Shown piece by piece: positions 24,671-33,218 of a stretch of DNA of 64,000 bases. Position 1 is the stretch's first letter, and every line of letters begins with the position of its first letter. The stretch covers positions 1 through 64,000 of the forward strand of contig ONQC01000012.1 of NCBI GenBank assembly GCA_900319855.1. The letters are read 5' to 3'. Position numbers and translations under genes: made by a program. The DNA is from an uncultured Bacteroidales bacterium. Lineage in GTDB: Bacteria > Bacteroidota > Bacteroidia > Bacteroidales > UBA932. The notes under the pieces were generated by a model that worked only from the letters and a program-made list of their open reading frames with translations, made no database searches and was not told where the DNA came from.

Positions 24671-25809
24671 AATTTGATATCCATTTTAATTCTGCGCTCC
24701 CTGGGATACAGGTTGTTGCACCGAATTCCCAGGTTTTTGGCGGGTCCGAGCGGATGGCCCTGATACGTCAGGATCAACATTCCTTTCGGAGCATCCTCCG
24801 GCAGAAGCAACGCATCGCCATGCAAGTACCGGAGCGCCGTGGGACGGTCTACTTCAAAATGCGGACCGGGCAGGGTCACCACCGGGAAATCCACCCGGTA
24901 CTCCTGCACGAAATCTCCTTTATAAGGTCTCGATGCCGGCGCCGTCTTCCGCAGGGCGGCAGCATACTGGCCCTCGCCCGGGACCAGCCCCGGCAGGAGC
25001 GCGTAGCCATGCTCGGTGCGAAGAACGCCCGCAATATCCCCGGAATCAAGGATTTCCGCACCCAGTTCTTCAGCGATCCAGGCAACATTTTCGTCGTTCT
25101 CGCGACGGTTGAAGGTACAGGTCGAATAAATCAGCAATCCGCCTTCTTTCAGGCTCGGCCAGACATCGGCCAGGATCCGCCGCTGCCGGGCCGCACAGAA
25201 ATCCACGGTCTGGAGCGACCAGTCCGCAACGGCCTTGGCATCCTTGCGGAACATGCCCTCGCCGGAGCAAGGAACGTCCGCTACGATGGCGTCGAAAACC
25301 GGATGTCCGGGGAAAGCGGCGGGATCCCGGGACAGGACGCCGACCCAGGGATCGCCCCAGACGCTCACGTTCTGCCGCAGGACTTTGCAGCGTCCCCGCA
25401 TCACCTCGTTGGCAATCAGCGTGAAGGGTTCGTCGCTGAGTTCCCGCAGGCTGGCGGCCAGGTCGGTGGTCTTCCCGCCGGGAGCCGCACACAGGTCCAG
25501 CACCATCCGCACGTCGGGTCCAGCCGTCCGGCGGAACAGTTCGCCTACGAACATGGCCGAGGAATCCTGCACATAATAGCAACCGGCATGGAACAGCGGA
25601 TCCATCGTGAAAGAAGGACGCTCAGCCAGCAGCCAACCATAGGGGCTCCAGGGAACAGGCCGGGCTCCGGAGAAGGGACAATCTTTGATTTTCAACGGGT
25701 TGAGACGGATCGACACGGAAGGATCCCGGCCCAGGGCATCCAAGACGATGCGGGCCTTCTCCTCGCCGACAGCCTCCGTCAGCAGCGCAATGAAATCCGG
25801 ACTAAACAT
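24667..25809 (-). CDS. RsmF/NOL1-type RNA (cytosine-5)-methyltransferase
   Basis: The start ATG 25809 (MFSPDFIALLTEAVG) overlaps the previous stop by 8 bases and yields 380 residues. The methyltransferase core has the SAM motif LDLCAAPGGKTTDLAASL, motif IV DVPCSGEGMF and motif VI STCTFNRRENDENV with the two catalytic cysteines, preceded by SIRLNPLK and YVQDSSAMF. The C-terminal domain (about 290-380) resembles the RsmF PUA-like end. The expected target is cytosine in 16S rRNA or tRNA; the exact position cannot be told from sequence. Residue 24 of the open frame is preferred because upstream residues look untranslated. Confidence 0.92.
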   Translation of the reverse strand: MFSPDFIALLTEAVGEEKARIVLDALGRDPSVSIRLNPLKIKDCPFSGARPVPWSPYGWLLAERPSFTMDPLFHAGCYYVQDSSAMFVGELFRRTAGPDVRMVLDLCAAPGGKTTDLAASLRELSDEPFTLIANEVMRGRCKVLRQNVSVWGDPWVGVLSRDPAAFPGHPVFDAIVADVPCSGEGMFRKDAKAVADWSLQTVDFCAARQRRILADVWPSLKEGGLLIYSTCTFNRRENDENVAWIAEELGAEILDSGDIAGVLRTEHGYALLPGLVPGEGQYAAALRKTAPASRPYKGDFVQEYRVDFPVVTLPGPHFEVDRPTALRYLHGDALLLPEDAPKGMLILTYQGHPLGPAKNLGIRCNNLYPRERRIKMDIKL

Positions 25810-26257
25810 GCATGTCCTTGAACATCTCCGGATCGAAGCCTTCCGGCATACGGCCTTCGGAAGCGGCCGCCATGCCATCCACCATCTTGTCGAGGGCTTC
25901 CTTGATCTTGCCGCCGATCAGCATCTTCATCATGAAATTCAGGTCCGCGGCGACATTGATGTGGAACTCGGTCTTATTGGGGTCGCCGCCGGCCGCGTCG
26001 AAAAAGAAATCGACGTTGAATCGGAACGGCGCCCCGTCGTCGACCAGGGATATCCGGGAGTACGGGAGCCGGGTAGCCACCCGCACGCCGATGTTGAAGC
26101 CCTGCACGGTGGCATGGAGGGTATCGTAATCAGCCACGATGTCTTTCCGTTTGTCTTCCGGCAGGTACTGCAGGAAGTTCCGCATGTCCACGAAGGCCAT
26201 GTAGAGCTGATAGGGCGGCCGGCTCACGACCGCGGTCTTGCTTTGGTATTCAGTCAT
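25802..26257 (-). CDS. SRPBCC (polyketide cyclase-like) fold protein
   Basis: The 151-residue protein has an SRPBCC/START-type profile: a beta strand YQSKTAVVSRPPYQLYMAF, paired strands VGVRVATRL to ISLVDDGAPFRFNVDFFFD and TEFHINVAADLNFMMKMLIGG, and a long C-terminal helix KIKEALDKMVDGMAAA. The fold binds hydrophobic ligands; no ligand can be assigned. It follows pyrE by 10 bases, an arrangement I recall from other Bacteroidales, and overlaps the methyltransferase start. Confidence 0.8.
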   Translation of the reverse strand: MTEYQSKTAVVSRPPYQLYMAFVDMRNFLQYLPEDKRKDIVADYDTLHATVQGFNIGVRVATRLPYSRISLVDDGAPFRFNVDFFFDAAGGDPNKTEFHINVAADLNFMMKMLIGGKIKEALDKMVDGMAAASEGRMPEGFDPEMFKDMHV

Positions 26258-26267
26258 TTCTTCTTTC

Positions 26268-26903
26268 CTATTTATTCCAGGTGGACGGGGATTCCCGCCA
26301 CGCCTGCAGGGTCTTGAACCCCTCTTGGTCTATATAGCCCCGGTCCCGGGCCTCCTCGGCCAGCACGCTGTAGCAGGACAGGGTCGTCAGGCGCACGCCA
26401 GCCTTCTCAAAGGCTTCCCGGGCCACGTCGAAGCCATAGGTAAATATCGCAACCATACCCAGTACGTCCGCTCCGGCCTTCCGCAGGGCATCCACGGCCG
26501 CCAGGCTGCTCATGCCGGTCGAAATCAGGTCCTCGATGACCACGACCTTGCGGCCGGGTTCCAGGACGCCCTCGATCTGCGATCCGGTGCCATGGTCCTT
26601 CGGCTTCGGACGGACATAGACAAAAGGCTTGCCAAGCCGGTCGGCCGCCAGCACGCCATGGGCGATCGCCCCCGTCGCCACGCCGGCGACGCCCTCCGCC
26701 TCCGGATACAGCCGGGCCGCCTCATCGGCGAGGGCCTGCGCGACGAAAGAGCGGACCTCGGGAGAGGACAGGATCCGGCGGTTGTCGCAATAGATCGGGG
26801 AATGCCAGCCGGAAGCCCAGGTAAACGGGGCCGAAGGCCGCAGCAAGACGGCGCCGAGGTCCATCAGGGACCGGGCCAGCAATCTGTCAACTTGTCCTGT
26901 CAT
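26268..26903 (-). CDS. pyrE: Orotate phosphoribosyltransferase
   Basis: The enzyme joins orotate and PRPP to form OMP in pyrimidine synthesis. ATG 26903 (MTGQVDRLLARSLMDLGAV) gives 211 residues; an in-frame start 20 codons upstream would include the promoter palindrome. Signatures: FTWASGWHSPIYCDNR, GVAGVATGAIAHGVLAA, YVRPKPKDHG, and the PRPP loop VVVIEDLISTGMSSLAAV. The gene heads a four-gene operon with very short spacing. Confidence 0.96.
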   Translation of the reverse strand: MTGQVDRLLARSLMDLGAVLLRPSAPFTWASGWHSPIYCDNRRILSSPEVRSFVAQALADEAARLYPEAEGVAGVATGAIAHGVLAADRLGKPFVYVRPKPKDHGTGSQIEGVLEPGRKVVVIEDLISTGMSSLAAVDALRKAGADVLGMVAIFTYGFDVAREAFEKAGVRLTTLSCYSVLAEEARDRGYIDQEGFKTLQAWRESPSTWNK

Positions 26904-26919
26904 AATCGGGATTTTTGCG

Positions 26920-26937
26920 TTATCTTTGCAAAGATAA
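26920..26937. promoter_or_regulatory. Perfect 18-base palindrome with overlapping divergent -7 elements
   Basis: TTATCTTTGCAAAGATAA is its own reverse complement. It places TATCTTTG on the plus strand (26921-26928) for the Nudix gene and on the minus strand (26936-26929) for pyrE. The two elements abut head to head, so polymerase could use only one orientation at a time. Confidence 0.75.
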
Positions 26938-26955
26938 GCGATTTTTGCCGAAGTC

Positions 26956-27567
26956 ATGCACAAGATCTATTTCGAAAAGCGCAGCATCGCCATCTGCACC
27001 CCGCGCGAAGCGGCGCTGGCCGATCCGAACTCCGTGGAATTCCACCTCGGGAACAAACTCGACATCCACGCCCTGGTCGGCCTGTTCGAGGCCTCCGCAA
27101 CCCTGAGCCGCATCTATATCCCCTCGGATGACGTCCATGCCACCTACCGGCGGATCTGCGGCGAATTCAAGGAGGTCAACGCCGCCGGCGGACTGGTTTC
27201 CAACCGGCGCGGCGACTATCTGCTCATCAAGCGGGACGGCCTGTGGGACCTGCCGAAAGGACATCAGGAGCCCGGCGAGGACATTCGGGTCACGGCCATC
27301 CGGGAGGTCCAGGAAGAGACCGGCGTGGATGCCCTGCAGCTGCGCGAGCTGATCTGCATCACCGACCACTGCTACCGCCGGGGCGGCGTTTGGCACCTCA
27401 AGCACACCTGGTGGTACGACATGCTCTACACCGACCCCGTCGACCTGACCCCGCAGACTGAGGAAGACATCTCCAAGGCGGCCTGGGTGGCCAAATCCAG
27501 CCTCCCTCCTTTTCTGAAGAACACGTATCCTTCCATCGCTGAAGTTTTCCGGGAAGCCAAAGTATAA
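26956..27567 (+). CDS. Nudix hydrolase
   Basis: The 203-residue protein has a complete Nudix box at about residues 102-124, beginning GHQEPGED and ending REVQEETGV, which binds Mg and cleaves nucleoside diphosphates linked to another group. The box is preceded by NRRGDYLLIKRDGLWDLPKG. The first 70 residues (HKIYFEKRSIAICTPRE...LDIHALVGLFEA) are an N-terminal extension seen in Bacteroidales homologs. Substrate is unknown. Divergent promoters shared with pyrE suggest a nucleotide-related role, but that is weak evidence. Confidence 0.93.
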   Translation: MHKIYFEKRSIAICTPREAALADPNSVEFHLGNKLDIHALVGLFEASATLSRIYIPSDDVHATYRRICGEFKEVNAAGGLVSNRRGDYLLIKRDGLWDLPKGHQEPGEDIRVTAIREVQEETGVDALQLRELICITDHCYRRGGVWHLKHTWWYDMLYTDPVDLTPQTEEDISKAAWVAKSSLPPFLKNTYPSIAEVFREAKV

Positions 27568-27586
27568 GTTTTTCTGCACGTTTTCA

Positions 27587-27618
27587 GGCTGCCGGTGAAA
27601 CAAAATCCATCGGCAGCC
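27587..27618 (+). terminator. Strong hairpin between the Nudix gene and queA
   Basis: GGCTGCCGGTG pairs with CATCGGCAGCC (11 pairs, one wobble) around an A-rich loop. No T-tract follows directly, so it could be a terminator of modest strength or a structured leader of queA. Confidence 0.5.
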
Positions 27619-27663
27619 GTATAATATTTAGTTGTCGCCTTTTTGACAACCCCTATAGACGTT

Positions 27664-28713
27664 ATGAAACTTTCCCAGTTCAACTTCAACCTGACCAAGG
27701 ACAAGATCGCCTCCGAACCCCCGAGATGGCGAGATGAATGCCGCCTGATGGTCCTCCACAAGAAGACCGGCGAAATCGAGCACAAGCTTTTCAAGGACAT
27801 CATCCAGTATTTCGGCAAGGATGACACCTTCGTCCTCAACGATACCAAGGTCTTCCCGGCCCGCCTGTACGGCAACAAGGAGAAGACGGGCGCCGACATC
27901 GAGGTCTTCCTGCTGCGTGAACTCAACAAGGAGCAGCGCCTGTGGGACGTCATCGTGGACCCGGCCCGCAAGATCCGCATCGGCAACAAACTCTACTTCG
28001 GAGAAGACGAGAGCCTGGTCGCCGAAGTGATCGACAACACGACCTCCCGCGGCCGCACCCTCCGTTTCCTGTTCGACGGCAGCTATGAGGAGTTCAAGCA
28101 GGCCCTGTTCGCCCTCGGCGAGACGCCGATCCTTCCCTGGGTCAAGGAGAAAGTGACACCGGAAGACCGGGAGAATTTCCAGACCATCTTCGCCAAGCAT
28201 GAAGGCGCCGTCTCCGCCCCGGCAGCCGGACTCCACTTCAGCCGCGAACTGTTCAACCGAATGATCCTCAAGGATATCAACAAGACCTTCATCACCGTGC
28301 ACATGGGCCTCGGCCATTTCCGCAAGGTCGATGTCGAGGACCTGTCCAAGCACAAGATGGACTCCGAGCGGCTCATCATCAGCCAGGAGAGCGCGGACCT
28401 GATCAACAAGACCAAGCGCAGCGGCCACCAGGTACTGGCCGTCGGCGCGACCGTCATGCGCGGCCTCGAGACCTATGTCACCACCAACGACGAGGTCAAT
28501 GCCTACGACGGATGGACCAACAAGTTCATCTTCCCGCCGTACCGTTTCGCCATCCCGACGGCCATCGTCTCGAACTTCCACCTTCCCTGCTCGACCATGC
28601 TGATGTCCGTGGCGGCCTTCGGCGGCTACGAGGCCGTCATGCACGCCTACAACGTAGCGCTCGAAGAAGGGTACAAGTTCGGTCCCTACGGCGACGCCCT
28701 CCTCATATTGTAG
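27664..28713 (+). CDS. queA: tRNA preQ1(34) S-adenosylmethionine ribosyltransferase-isomerase
   Basis: QueA transfers and isomerises the ribosyl group of SAM onto preQ1 in tRNA to give epoxyqueuosine. ATG 27664 ([10 protein letters not shown]) gives 349 residues, the usual size. Motifs: [77 protein letters not shown] and [28 protein letters not shown]. No preQ1 riboswitch is evident upstream. A terminator follows the gene. Confidence 0.96.
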   Translation: MKLSQFNFNLTKDKIASEPPRWRDECRLMVLHKKTGEIEHKLFKDIIQYFGKDDTFVLNDTKVFPARLYGNKEKTGADIEVFLLRELNKEQRLWDVIVDPARKIRIGNKLYFGEDESLVAEVIDNTTSRGRTLRFLFDGSYEEFKQALFALGETPILPWVKEKVTPEDRENFQTIFAKHEGAVSAPAAGLHFSRELFNRMILKDINKTFITVHMGLGHFRKVDVEDLSKHKMDSERLIISQESADLINKTKRSGHQVLAVGATVMRGLETYVTTNDEVNAYDGWTNKFIFPPYRFAIPTAIVSNFHLPCSTMLMSVAAFGGYEAVMHAYNVALEEGYKFGPYGDALLIL

Positions 28714-28757
28714 GTCCCAGGCAATAAAAAGACATTCCCTCCATAAGATTTATGGAA

Positions 28758-28790
28758 AAGTGGCCGGTCCCGAGCAAGTCCGGCCGCTTT
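28758..28790 (+). terminator. Intrinsic terminator of queA
   Basis: AGTGGCCGG and CCGGCCGCT form a 9-pair stem (one wobble) followed by seven T residues. Confidence 0.88.
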
Positions 28791-28824
28791 TTTTGTCTGC
28801 GTTTCCTTATTTTCGCGGACAAAA

Positions 28825-29991
28825 ATGGCAGATGCATTCGAAGAGAAGGCGGCCTGGTGCGCCTTGAATACGGTTTTCGGTTTCGAGCCCCAGACGGGGC
28901 ACCGGCTGGCGGAAGCCCTGGAGGGTCCGGGCGCCGTTTTCCACCTGACGGTCCAGGAGCGCAGGCAGCTCCTCGGCCCTTCCAAATTCCTCCCGCAGCT
29001 CTCGCTCCGGACCCTGGACGAGGCCGCGGAAAGCCTCCGGCGGCTTCAGGCGGACGGCTATCGGTTTGTCGGATATGGCGAGCCGGAGTACCCCGGACTG
29101 CTCCGTGAATGCGAAGACCCGCCGCTGGGCCTGTATATCCGCAGCGAGTCCCCGCTTCCGGAATTGTTCGACGCGCAGCCGGCGGTCGCCGTCGTCGGCA
29201 CCCGGGACATCAGTCCCTATGGGAAAGAGTGGTGCCAGCGCATCGTCATGGCCCTGGCCCGGGCGGCACAGAAGCCGCGGATCGTCAGCGGGCTGGCCCT
29301 CGGGACGGACGGTATCGCCCATCAGACCGCCCTGGAATGCGGACTCCCGACCATCGGGGTCATGGCCACCGGCATCGACCGCGTCTACCCTTTCCGGCAC
29401 GAAGCCCTGGCCGATACCATCGCACGCACACCCCGGAGCGGACTGGTCACCGACTATCCGCCCGGCACCGCACCGCTGGCCATCCATTTCATCCGCCGCA
29501 ACCGGATCATCGCCGGCCTGTGCGGTGCCACCATCCTGGTCGAATCCAAAAGCAAAGGCGGCGGAATGATCACCGCCCGTCTGGCCGCTTCTTACGACCG
29601 GACCGTCCTGGCCCTGCCCGGCCGGATCGACGACCGCCGGTCCGCCGGCTGCAACCACCTGATCCGGGAACAGATCGCAGAACCGCTGACAGACCTGGAC
29701 CGGCTGGCGGAACAGCTGGGGCTCGGAGCTGGCAAACCATTGAGAAAAAGAGACCTATACCAGGAAGTGCTCGATTTCTACGGGGCCTCGTGTCCGGAGG
29801 AGGAAGTCCGCCGGATGGCCGGGGTAGCCCGTCTGATCCAGCAGAACCGGGGCATCGCCCTCGAAGAGATTGCCCGGCGCGCGGGGATCTCCTGGCCCGA
29901 GGCCGCCGCCGGAGCCGGCATCCTCGAAAGCGACGGTTTTATTTGCATGGACCTGCTCGGGAACTGTACAATCAAGCCGAAAAATATGTAA
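28825..29991 (+). CDS. dprA: DNA-processing protein DprA
   Basis: DprA loads RecA on incoming single-stranded DNA during transformation. The 388-residue protein has an N-terminal helical SAM-like part, the extended Rossmann domain with VAVVGTRDISPYG, IVSGLALGTDGIAH, GVMATGIDRVYPFRHEAL, FIRRNRIIAGLCGATILVES and GGGMITARLAASYDRTVLALPG, and a C-terminal winged-helix (DprA_WH) from about residue 320. A near-consensus TATTTTCG at 28808-28815 may be its -7. No other competence gene is in the window. Confidence 0.95.
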   Translation: MADAFEEKAAWCALNTVFGFEPQTGHRLAEALEGPGAVFHLTVQERRQLLGPSKFLPQLSLRTLDEAAESLRRLQADGYRFVGYGEPEYPGLLRECEDPPLGLYIRSESPLPELFDAQPAVAVVGTRDISPYGKEWCQRIVMALARAAQKPRIVSGLALGTDGIAHQTALECGLPTIGVMATGIDRVYPFRHEALADTIARTPRSGLVTDYPPGTAPLAIHFIRRNRIIAGLCGATILVESKSKGGGMITARLAASYDRTVLALPGRIDDRRSAGCNHLIREQIAEPLTDLDRLAEQLGLGAGKPLRKRDLYQEVLDFYGASCPEEEVRRMAGVARLIQQNRGIALEEIARRAGISWPEAAAGAGILESDGFICMDLLGNCTIKPKNM

Positions 29992-29996
29992 ATTTG
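29989..29996 (+). promoter_or_regulatory. -7 element of tatD inside the end of dprA
   Basis: TAAATTTG matches the consensus exactly and ends 6 bases before the tatD ATG, so transcription should begin at or beside the start codon. Confidence 0.6.
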
Positions 29997-30002
29997 TCCG
30001 AC

Positions 30003-30773
30003 ATGCTCCGTTTCATCGACACCCATACCCATTTTTACGATGAAGCTTTCGCCCAGGACGCGGAGGCTGCCATCGGACGGGCCCGGGAAGCAGGGGTATT
30101 CAAAATGATCCAGCCGGATGTGGACAGCCGGGAGCGGCAGGCCCTGTTCGACCTTACCGCCCGGTATCCCGGCGAGTTGTATCCGATGCTCGGGCTCTAC
30201 CCCGGCTCGGTGGACGCAGGCTGGGAAAAAGAGGTGGAAGCGCTGGAAGGCTGGCTGGACCGAAACCCCGTCGCCATCGGCGAGATCGGCCTGGATTACC
30301 ACTGGTCGACGGAATACACCAAGGAGCAGAAACGGGCCTTGAAAGTCCAGCTGGAAATGGCCGACCGGCTCGCCCTGCCGGTCAACATCCACCTGCGGGA
30401 TGCCACGGAGGACTTCCTGGGCGTCCTGCACGAATGCCGCCACCTGTCCCTGCGGGGCAACATGCACGCCTATAGCGGCAGTTATGAGACCTTCCTGCGC
30501 CTGCAGGATTACGGAGAGTGGTCGCTGGGGATCGGCGGGGTCGTGACCTACAAGAACGCCAAACTCGCCGAAGTCGTCCGGAAGGTCCCGCTGGAGCGGA
30601 TCCTGCTGGAAACCGACTCACCGTATCTCCCGCCGGTCCCCCACCGCGGGGAACGCAACGAAAGCGCCTATATCCCCCTGATCGCGGCCAAGATCGCCCA
30701 GGTCAAGGATATTACCATAGAAGAGGTTGCCCTGGCAACCACCCAGAACGCAGAGAAACTGTTCCGCCTATGA
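30003..30773 (+). CDS. tatD: TatD family metal-dependent hydrolase
   Basis: The 256-residue TIM-barrel hydrolase starts at ATG 30003 (MLRFIDTHTHFYDEAF). HTH at the start gives the HxH metal ligands. Further sites are AIGEIGLDYHWS (Glu ligand), VNIHLRDA, HAYSGSYE and the closing LETDSPYLPP with its Asp ligand. TatD enzymes are 3'-5' exonucleases or DNases. The frame is open far upstream, but that part overlaps dprA and carries no homology. It overlaps ansA by ATGA. Confidence 0.95.
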   Translation: MLRFIDTHTHFYDEAFAQDAEAAIGRAREAGVFKMIQPDVDSRERQALFDLTARYPGELYPMLGLYPGSVDAGWEKEVEALEGWLDRNPVAIGEIGLDYHWSTEYTKEQKRALKVQLEMADRLALPVNIHLRDATEDFLGVLHECRHLSLRGNMHAYSGSYETFLRLQDYGEWSLGIGGVVTYKNAKLAEVVRKVPLERILLETDSPYLPPVPHRGERNESAYIPLIAAKIAQVKDITIEEVALATTQNAEKLFRL

Positions 30774-31819
30774 ACCCGAACGACCTGACCAAATCGTCCT
30801 TGCTGCTGATCTACACCGGCGGCACCATCGGCATGAAGGAAGATCCCCAGGACCAGACCCTCAAGCCTTTCGACTTCAGCCAGATCCTCGACGAAGTGCC
30901 GGAGATCCGGAAATTCGCCTTCCGCATCGACTCCTATACCTTCGACCCGCTGATTGACTCCTCGGATGTCGAACCCAGCCTGTGGCAGCGCCTGGCCGAA
31001 CTCATCTACCAGCGGTATGACGAGTATGACGGCTTCATCATCCTGCACGGCACGGACACCATGTCCTACTCCGCCTCGGCCCTGAGTTTCATGCTGGACG
31101 GCCTGACCAAACCGGTGGTCTTCACCGGCAGCCAGCTGCCGATCGGCGTACCGCGGACCGACGGGAAGGAGAACCTGATCTCCGCCGTGGAGATCGCCTC
31201 GGCCAAGGATGCCGAAGGCCACGCCCTGGTCCCGGAAGTCTGCGTCTGCTTCGATTCGCTGCTGATGCGGGGCAACCGTACGACCAAGGTCAATGCAGAA
31301 GTGTTCCGGGCTTTCCAAAGCCCGAACCTGCCGCCTCTGGCCGAGGCGGGCATCAGCATCCGCTACAACAAGGACATCATCCGCAAGCCCCTCGACTGGT
31401 ACCAGAACCTGTCAATCAACACGAAACTCGACACGCGCGTTTCCATCCTGAAGATCCATCCCGGCATCACGGCTCCGCTCGTACGGGCCATCCTCTGCGC
31501 TCCGGAGACCCGCGCCGTCATCCTGGAGACCTACGGGGCCGGGAACGCCCCGACGGCTCCCTGGTTCACCGACATCGTCCGGGAAGCCTGTGCGGCCGGC
31601 AAGGTGGTGGTCAACGTTACCCAGTGCCTGGCCGGTTCGGTCAACATGGGCCTGTATGCCACCGGGAAGGCGCTGCAGGACGCGGGGGTTATCAACGGGT
31701 ATGATTCCACCACGGAAAGCGCGCTGGCGAAACTGTTTTTCCTGATGGGGAAGAGCAGCGACAACCGCTGGGTCGCCGCCATGATGGGACGGAACCTCAA
31801 AGGAGAAATCAGCAAATAA
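30770..31819 (+). CDS. ansA: Type I (cytoplasmic) asparaginase
   Basis: The enzyme hydrolyses asparagine to aspartate and ammonia. ATG 30770 overlaps the tatD stop (ATGA) and gives 349 residues. The first threonine motif is YTGGTIGM (Thr16 to Thr19), the second GFIILHGTDTMSYSASALSFM, followed by KPVVFTGSQLPIG and LETYGAGNAPT. There is no signal peptide, which fits type I. The run of very short spacing from tatD indicates co-transcription. Confidence 0.95.
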   Translation: MNPNDLTKSSLLLIYTGGTIGMKEDPQDQTLKPFDFSQILDEVPEIRKFAFRIDSYTFDPLIDSSDVEPSLWQRLAELIYQRYDEYDGFIILHGTDTMSYSASALSFMLDGLTKPVVFTGSQLPIGVPRTDGKENLISAVEIASAKDAEGHALVPEVCVCFDSLLMRGNRTTKVNAEVFRAFQSPNLPPLAEAGISIRYNKDIIRKPLDWYQNLSINTKLDTRVSILKIHPGITAPLVRAILCAPETRAVILETYGAGNAPTAPWFTDIVREACAAGKVVVNVTQCLAGSVNMGLYATGKALQDAGVINGYDSTTESALAKLFFLMGKSSDNRWVAAMMGRNLKGEISK

Positions 31820-31821
31820 TT

Positions 31822-31851
31822 ATTGCCGTTTGAAAATAATTTGCTAAATTG
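31822..31851 (+). promoter_or_regulatory. Promoter of the exbB operon
   Basis: ATTG at 31822-31825, a 19-base spacer and TAAATTG at 31845-31851 approximate the Bacteroidota pattern with one base less in the -7. The leader to ATG 31949 is about 95 bases and very AT-rich, unlike the rest of the window. Confidence 0.6.
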
Positions 31852-31948
31852 CACCGAATTTGACGGTGTACCATAAACGCCTCCGAATCCGTAAACAATT
31901 ATATTAAACTTTAATACAATTTATTATTTCAAACACACAAAAACAATT

Positions 31949-32737
31949 ATGAAAAAGTTTTTCATGTTTTTGGCAGTTGCAGGTCTTATGACCCTCTCTG
32001 CAAGCATTGCTTCCGCACAGGATGCCGCTGAGGCTGCTCCTGCCGCTACTGAAGTAGCTACTCCTTCCAATCCGCAGGATCTTTTCGCCGGTTCCGGTGA
32101 GGAAGTTCCGCTGCACCAGGCCCTCAAGACCAAGTTCATCGAAGGTGGCGCCGGCTTCATGTCCCTGATTATCATCTGCTTGATCATCGGTCTCGCCCTC
32201 GCTATCGAGCGCATCCTCTACCTGACCTTTGCCAAGACCAACACCAAGAAGCTCCTCGCCGCTGTCGAGAAAGCCCTTGAGGAAGGTGGCATCGAGAAAG
32301 CCAAGGAAGTCTGCCGCAACACCCGCGGTCCTGTCGCCAGCATCTTCTATCAGGGTCTCCTCCGTTACGACCAGGGCCTTGACACCGTTGAGAAGAGCAT
32401 CGTTTCCTACGGCTCCGTCCAGATGAGCAACATGGAGAGCGGCCTGAGCTGGATCTCCCTGTTCATCGCCATCGCCCCGTCCCTCGGATTCCTCGGTACC
32501 GTTATCGGTATGATCCAGGCCTTCGACGCCATCCAGGCTGCCGGTGATATCTCCCCGAACGTCGTTGCTGGCGGTATGAAGGTCGCCCTTATCACCACCG
32601 TCGCGGGTCTTATCGTCGCTATGATCCTCCAGGTTTTCTACAACTATATCCTTGCGAAGATCGACTCCCTCTCCATCGATATGGAGGACGCTTCCATCTC
32701 CCTCGTTGACATCCTGACCAAATACAACAAGAAATAA
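31949..32737 (+). CDS. exbB: ExbB/TolQ/MotA family proton channel with cleavable signal
   Basis: ExbB forms the pentameric channel that powers TonB with ExbD. The 262-residue protein has an N-terminal signal (MKKFFMFLAVAGLMTLSASIASAQ) and a 40-residue Ala/Pro/Glu-rich linker before the first canonical membrane segment GFMSLIIICLIIGLALAIERILYL. The conserved cytoplasmic part (GPVASIFYQGLL, NMESGLSWISLFIAIAPSLGFLGTVIGMIQAF) and the last helix ALITTVAGLIVAMILQVFYNY follow. Codons ending in T are noticeably commoner here than in neighbours, consistent with high expression. It opens a four-gene operon. Confidence 0.95.
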   Translation: MKKFFMFLAVAGLMTLSASIASAQDAAEAAPAATEVATPSNPQDLFAGSGEEVPLHQALKTKFIEGGAGFMSLIIICLIIGLALAIERILYLTFAKTNTKKLLAAVEKALEEGGIEKAKEVCRNTRGPVASIFYQGLLRYDQGLDTVEKSIVSYGSVQMSNMESGLSWISLFIAIAPSLGFLGTVIGMIQAFDAIQAAGDISPNVVAGGMKVALITTVAGLIVAMILQVFYNYILAKIDSLSIDMEDASISLVDILTKYNKK

Positions 32738-32763
32738 TTGACCCTTTAGCCAACCTTTGAATA

Positions 32764-33210
32764 ATGAAAAATCTCAATAAAATATTCAAATGGCTCATGT
32801 TGGCGCTGATCCTCATCGGTGTTGCTATCCTCGTATGGGGTTTCATGAAGGGTTATCCGGGAACTCCTGCCGCCGATAACGGCACGGTCGATCCCCTCCT
32901 GTATTGGGCTTACGCGCTTGTCGGCATCGCGATCTTCTGCATCGTGGTGTTCGGAGTCGCCATCGCCGCCGTCAACAATCCCAAGAGCCTTGTGAAGCTC
33001 GGCATCGGCCTCGTAGCGGTCGCCGCCATCTGCTTCGTTGTGTACCTTGTTTCCCCGGGTGCCCCGGCCGTCGGTCTGCTGACCGAGCAGCCTTCCGCAT
33101 CCACCCTCAAACTTACGGACACCATCCTGAATCTCACCTACCTCGCCGGTGGTCTCGCGATCCTGGCCATCATCGTCGGTGAAATCCTCAGTGCCGTCCG
33201 TAACAAATAA
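32764..33210 (+). CDS. Small integral membrane protein of the ExbB-ExbD operon
   Basis: The 148-residue protein has about four hydrophobic segments: IFKWLMLALILIGVAILVWGF, LLYWAYALVGIAIFCIVVFGVAIAAV, LGIGLVAVAAICFVVYLVS and LTYLAGGLAILAIIVGEIL. No enzymatic motif is present. A similar small membrane gene lies between exbB and exbD in other Bacteroidales operons as I recall, so it is probably a conserved subunit or assembly factor of the energising complex; this is inference. Confidence 0.85.
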   Translation: MKNLNKIFKWLMLALILIGVAILVWGFMKGYPGTPAADNGTVDPLLYWAYALVGIAIFCIVVFGVAIAAVNNPKSLVKLGIGLVAVAAICFVVYLVSPGAPAVGLLTEQPSASTLKLTDTILNLTYLAGGLAILAIIVGEILSAVRNK

Positions 33211-33218
33211 CATCGGAT

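Noticed and set aside
27568-27663. PreQ1 riboswitch in front of queA
   Set aside because: The strong hairpin at 27587-27618 does not show the compact preQ1 pseudoknot features, and I see no anti-terminator pair.
29109-30002. Upstream extension of the tatD frame
   Set aside because: It overlaps dprA in another frame and has low-complexity Arg/Pro composition; TatD homology starts at ATG 30003.
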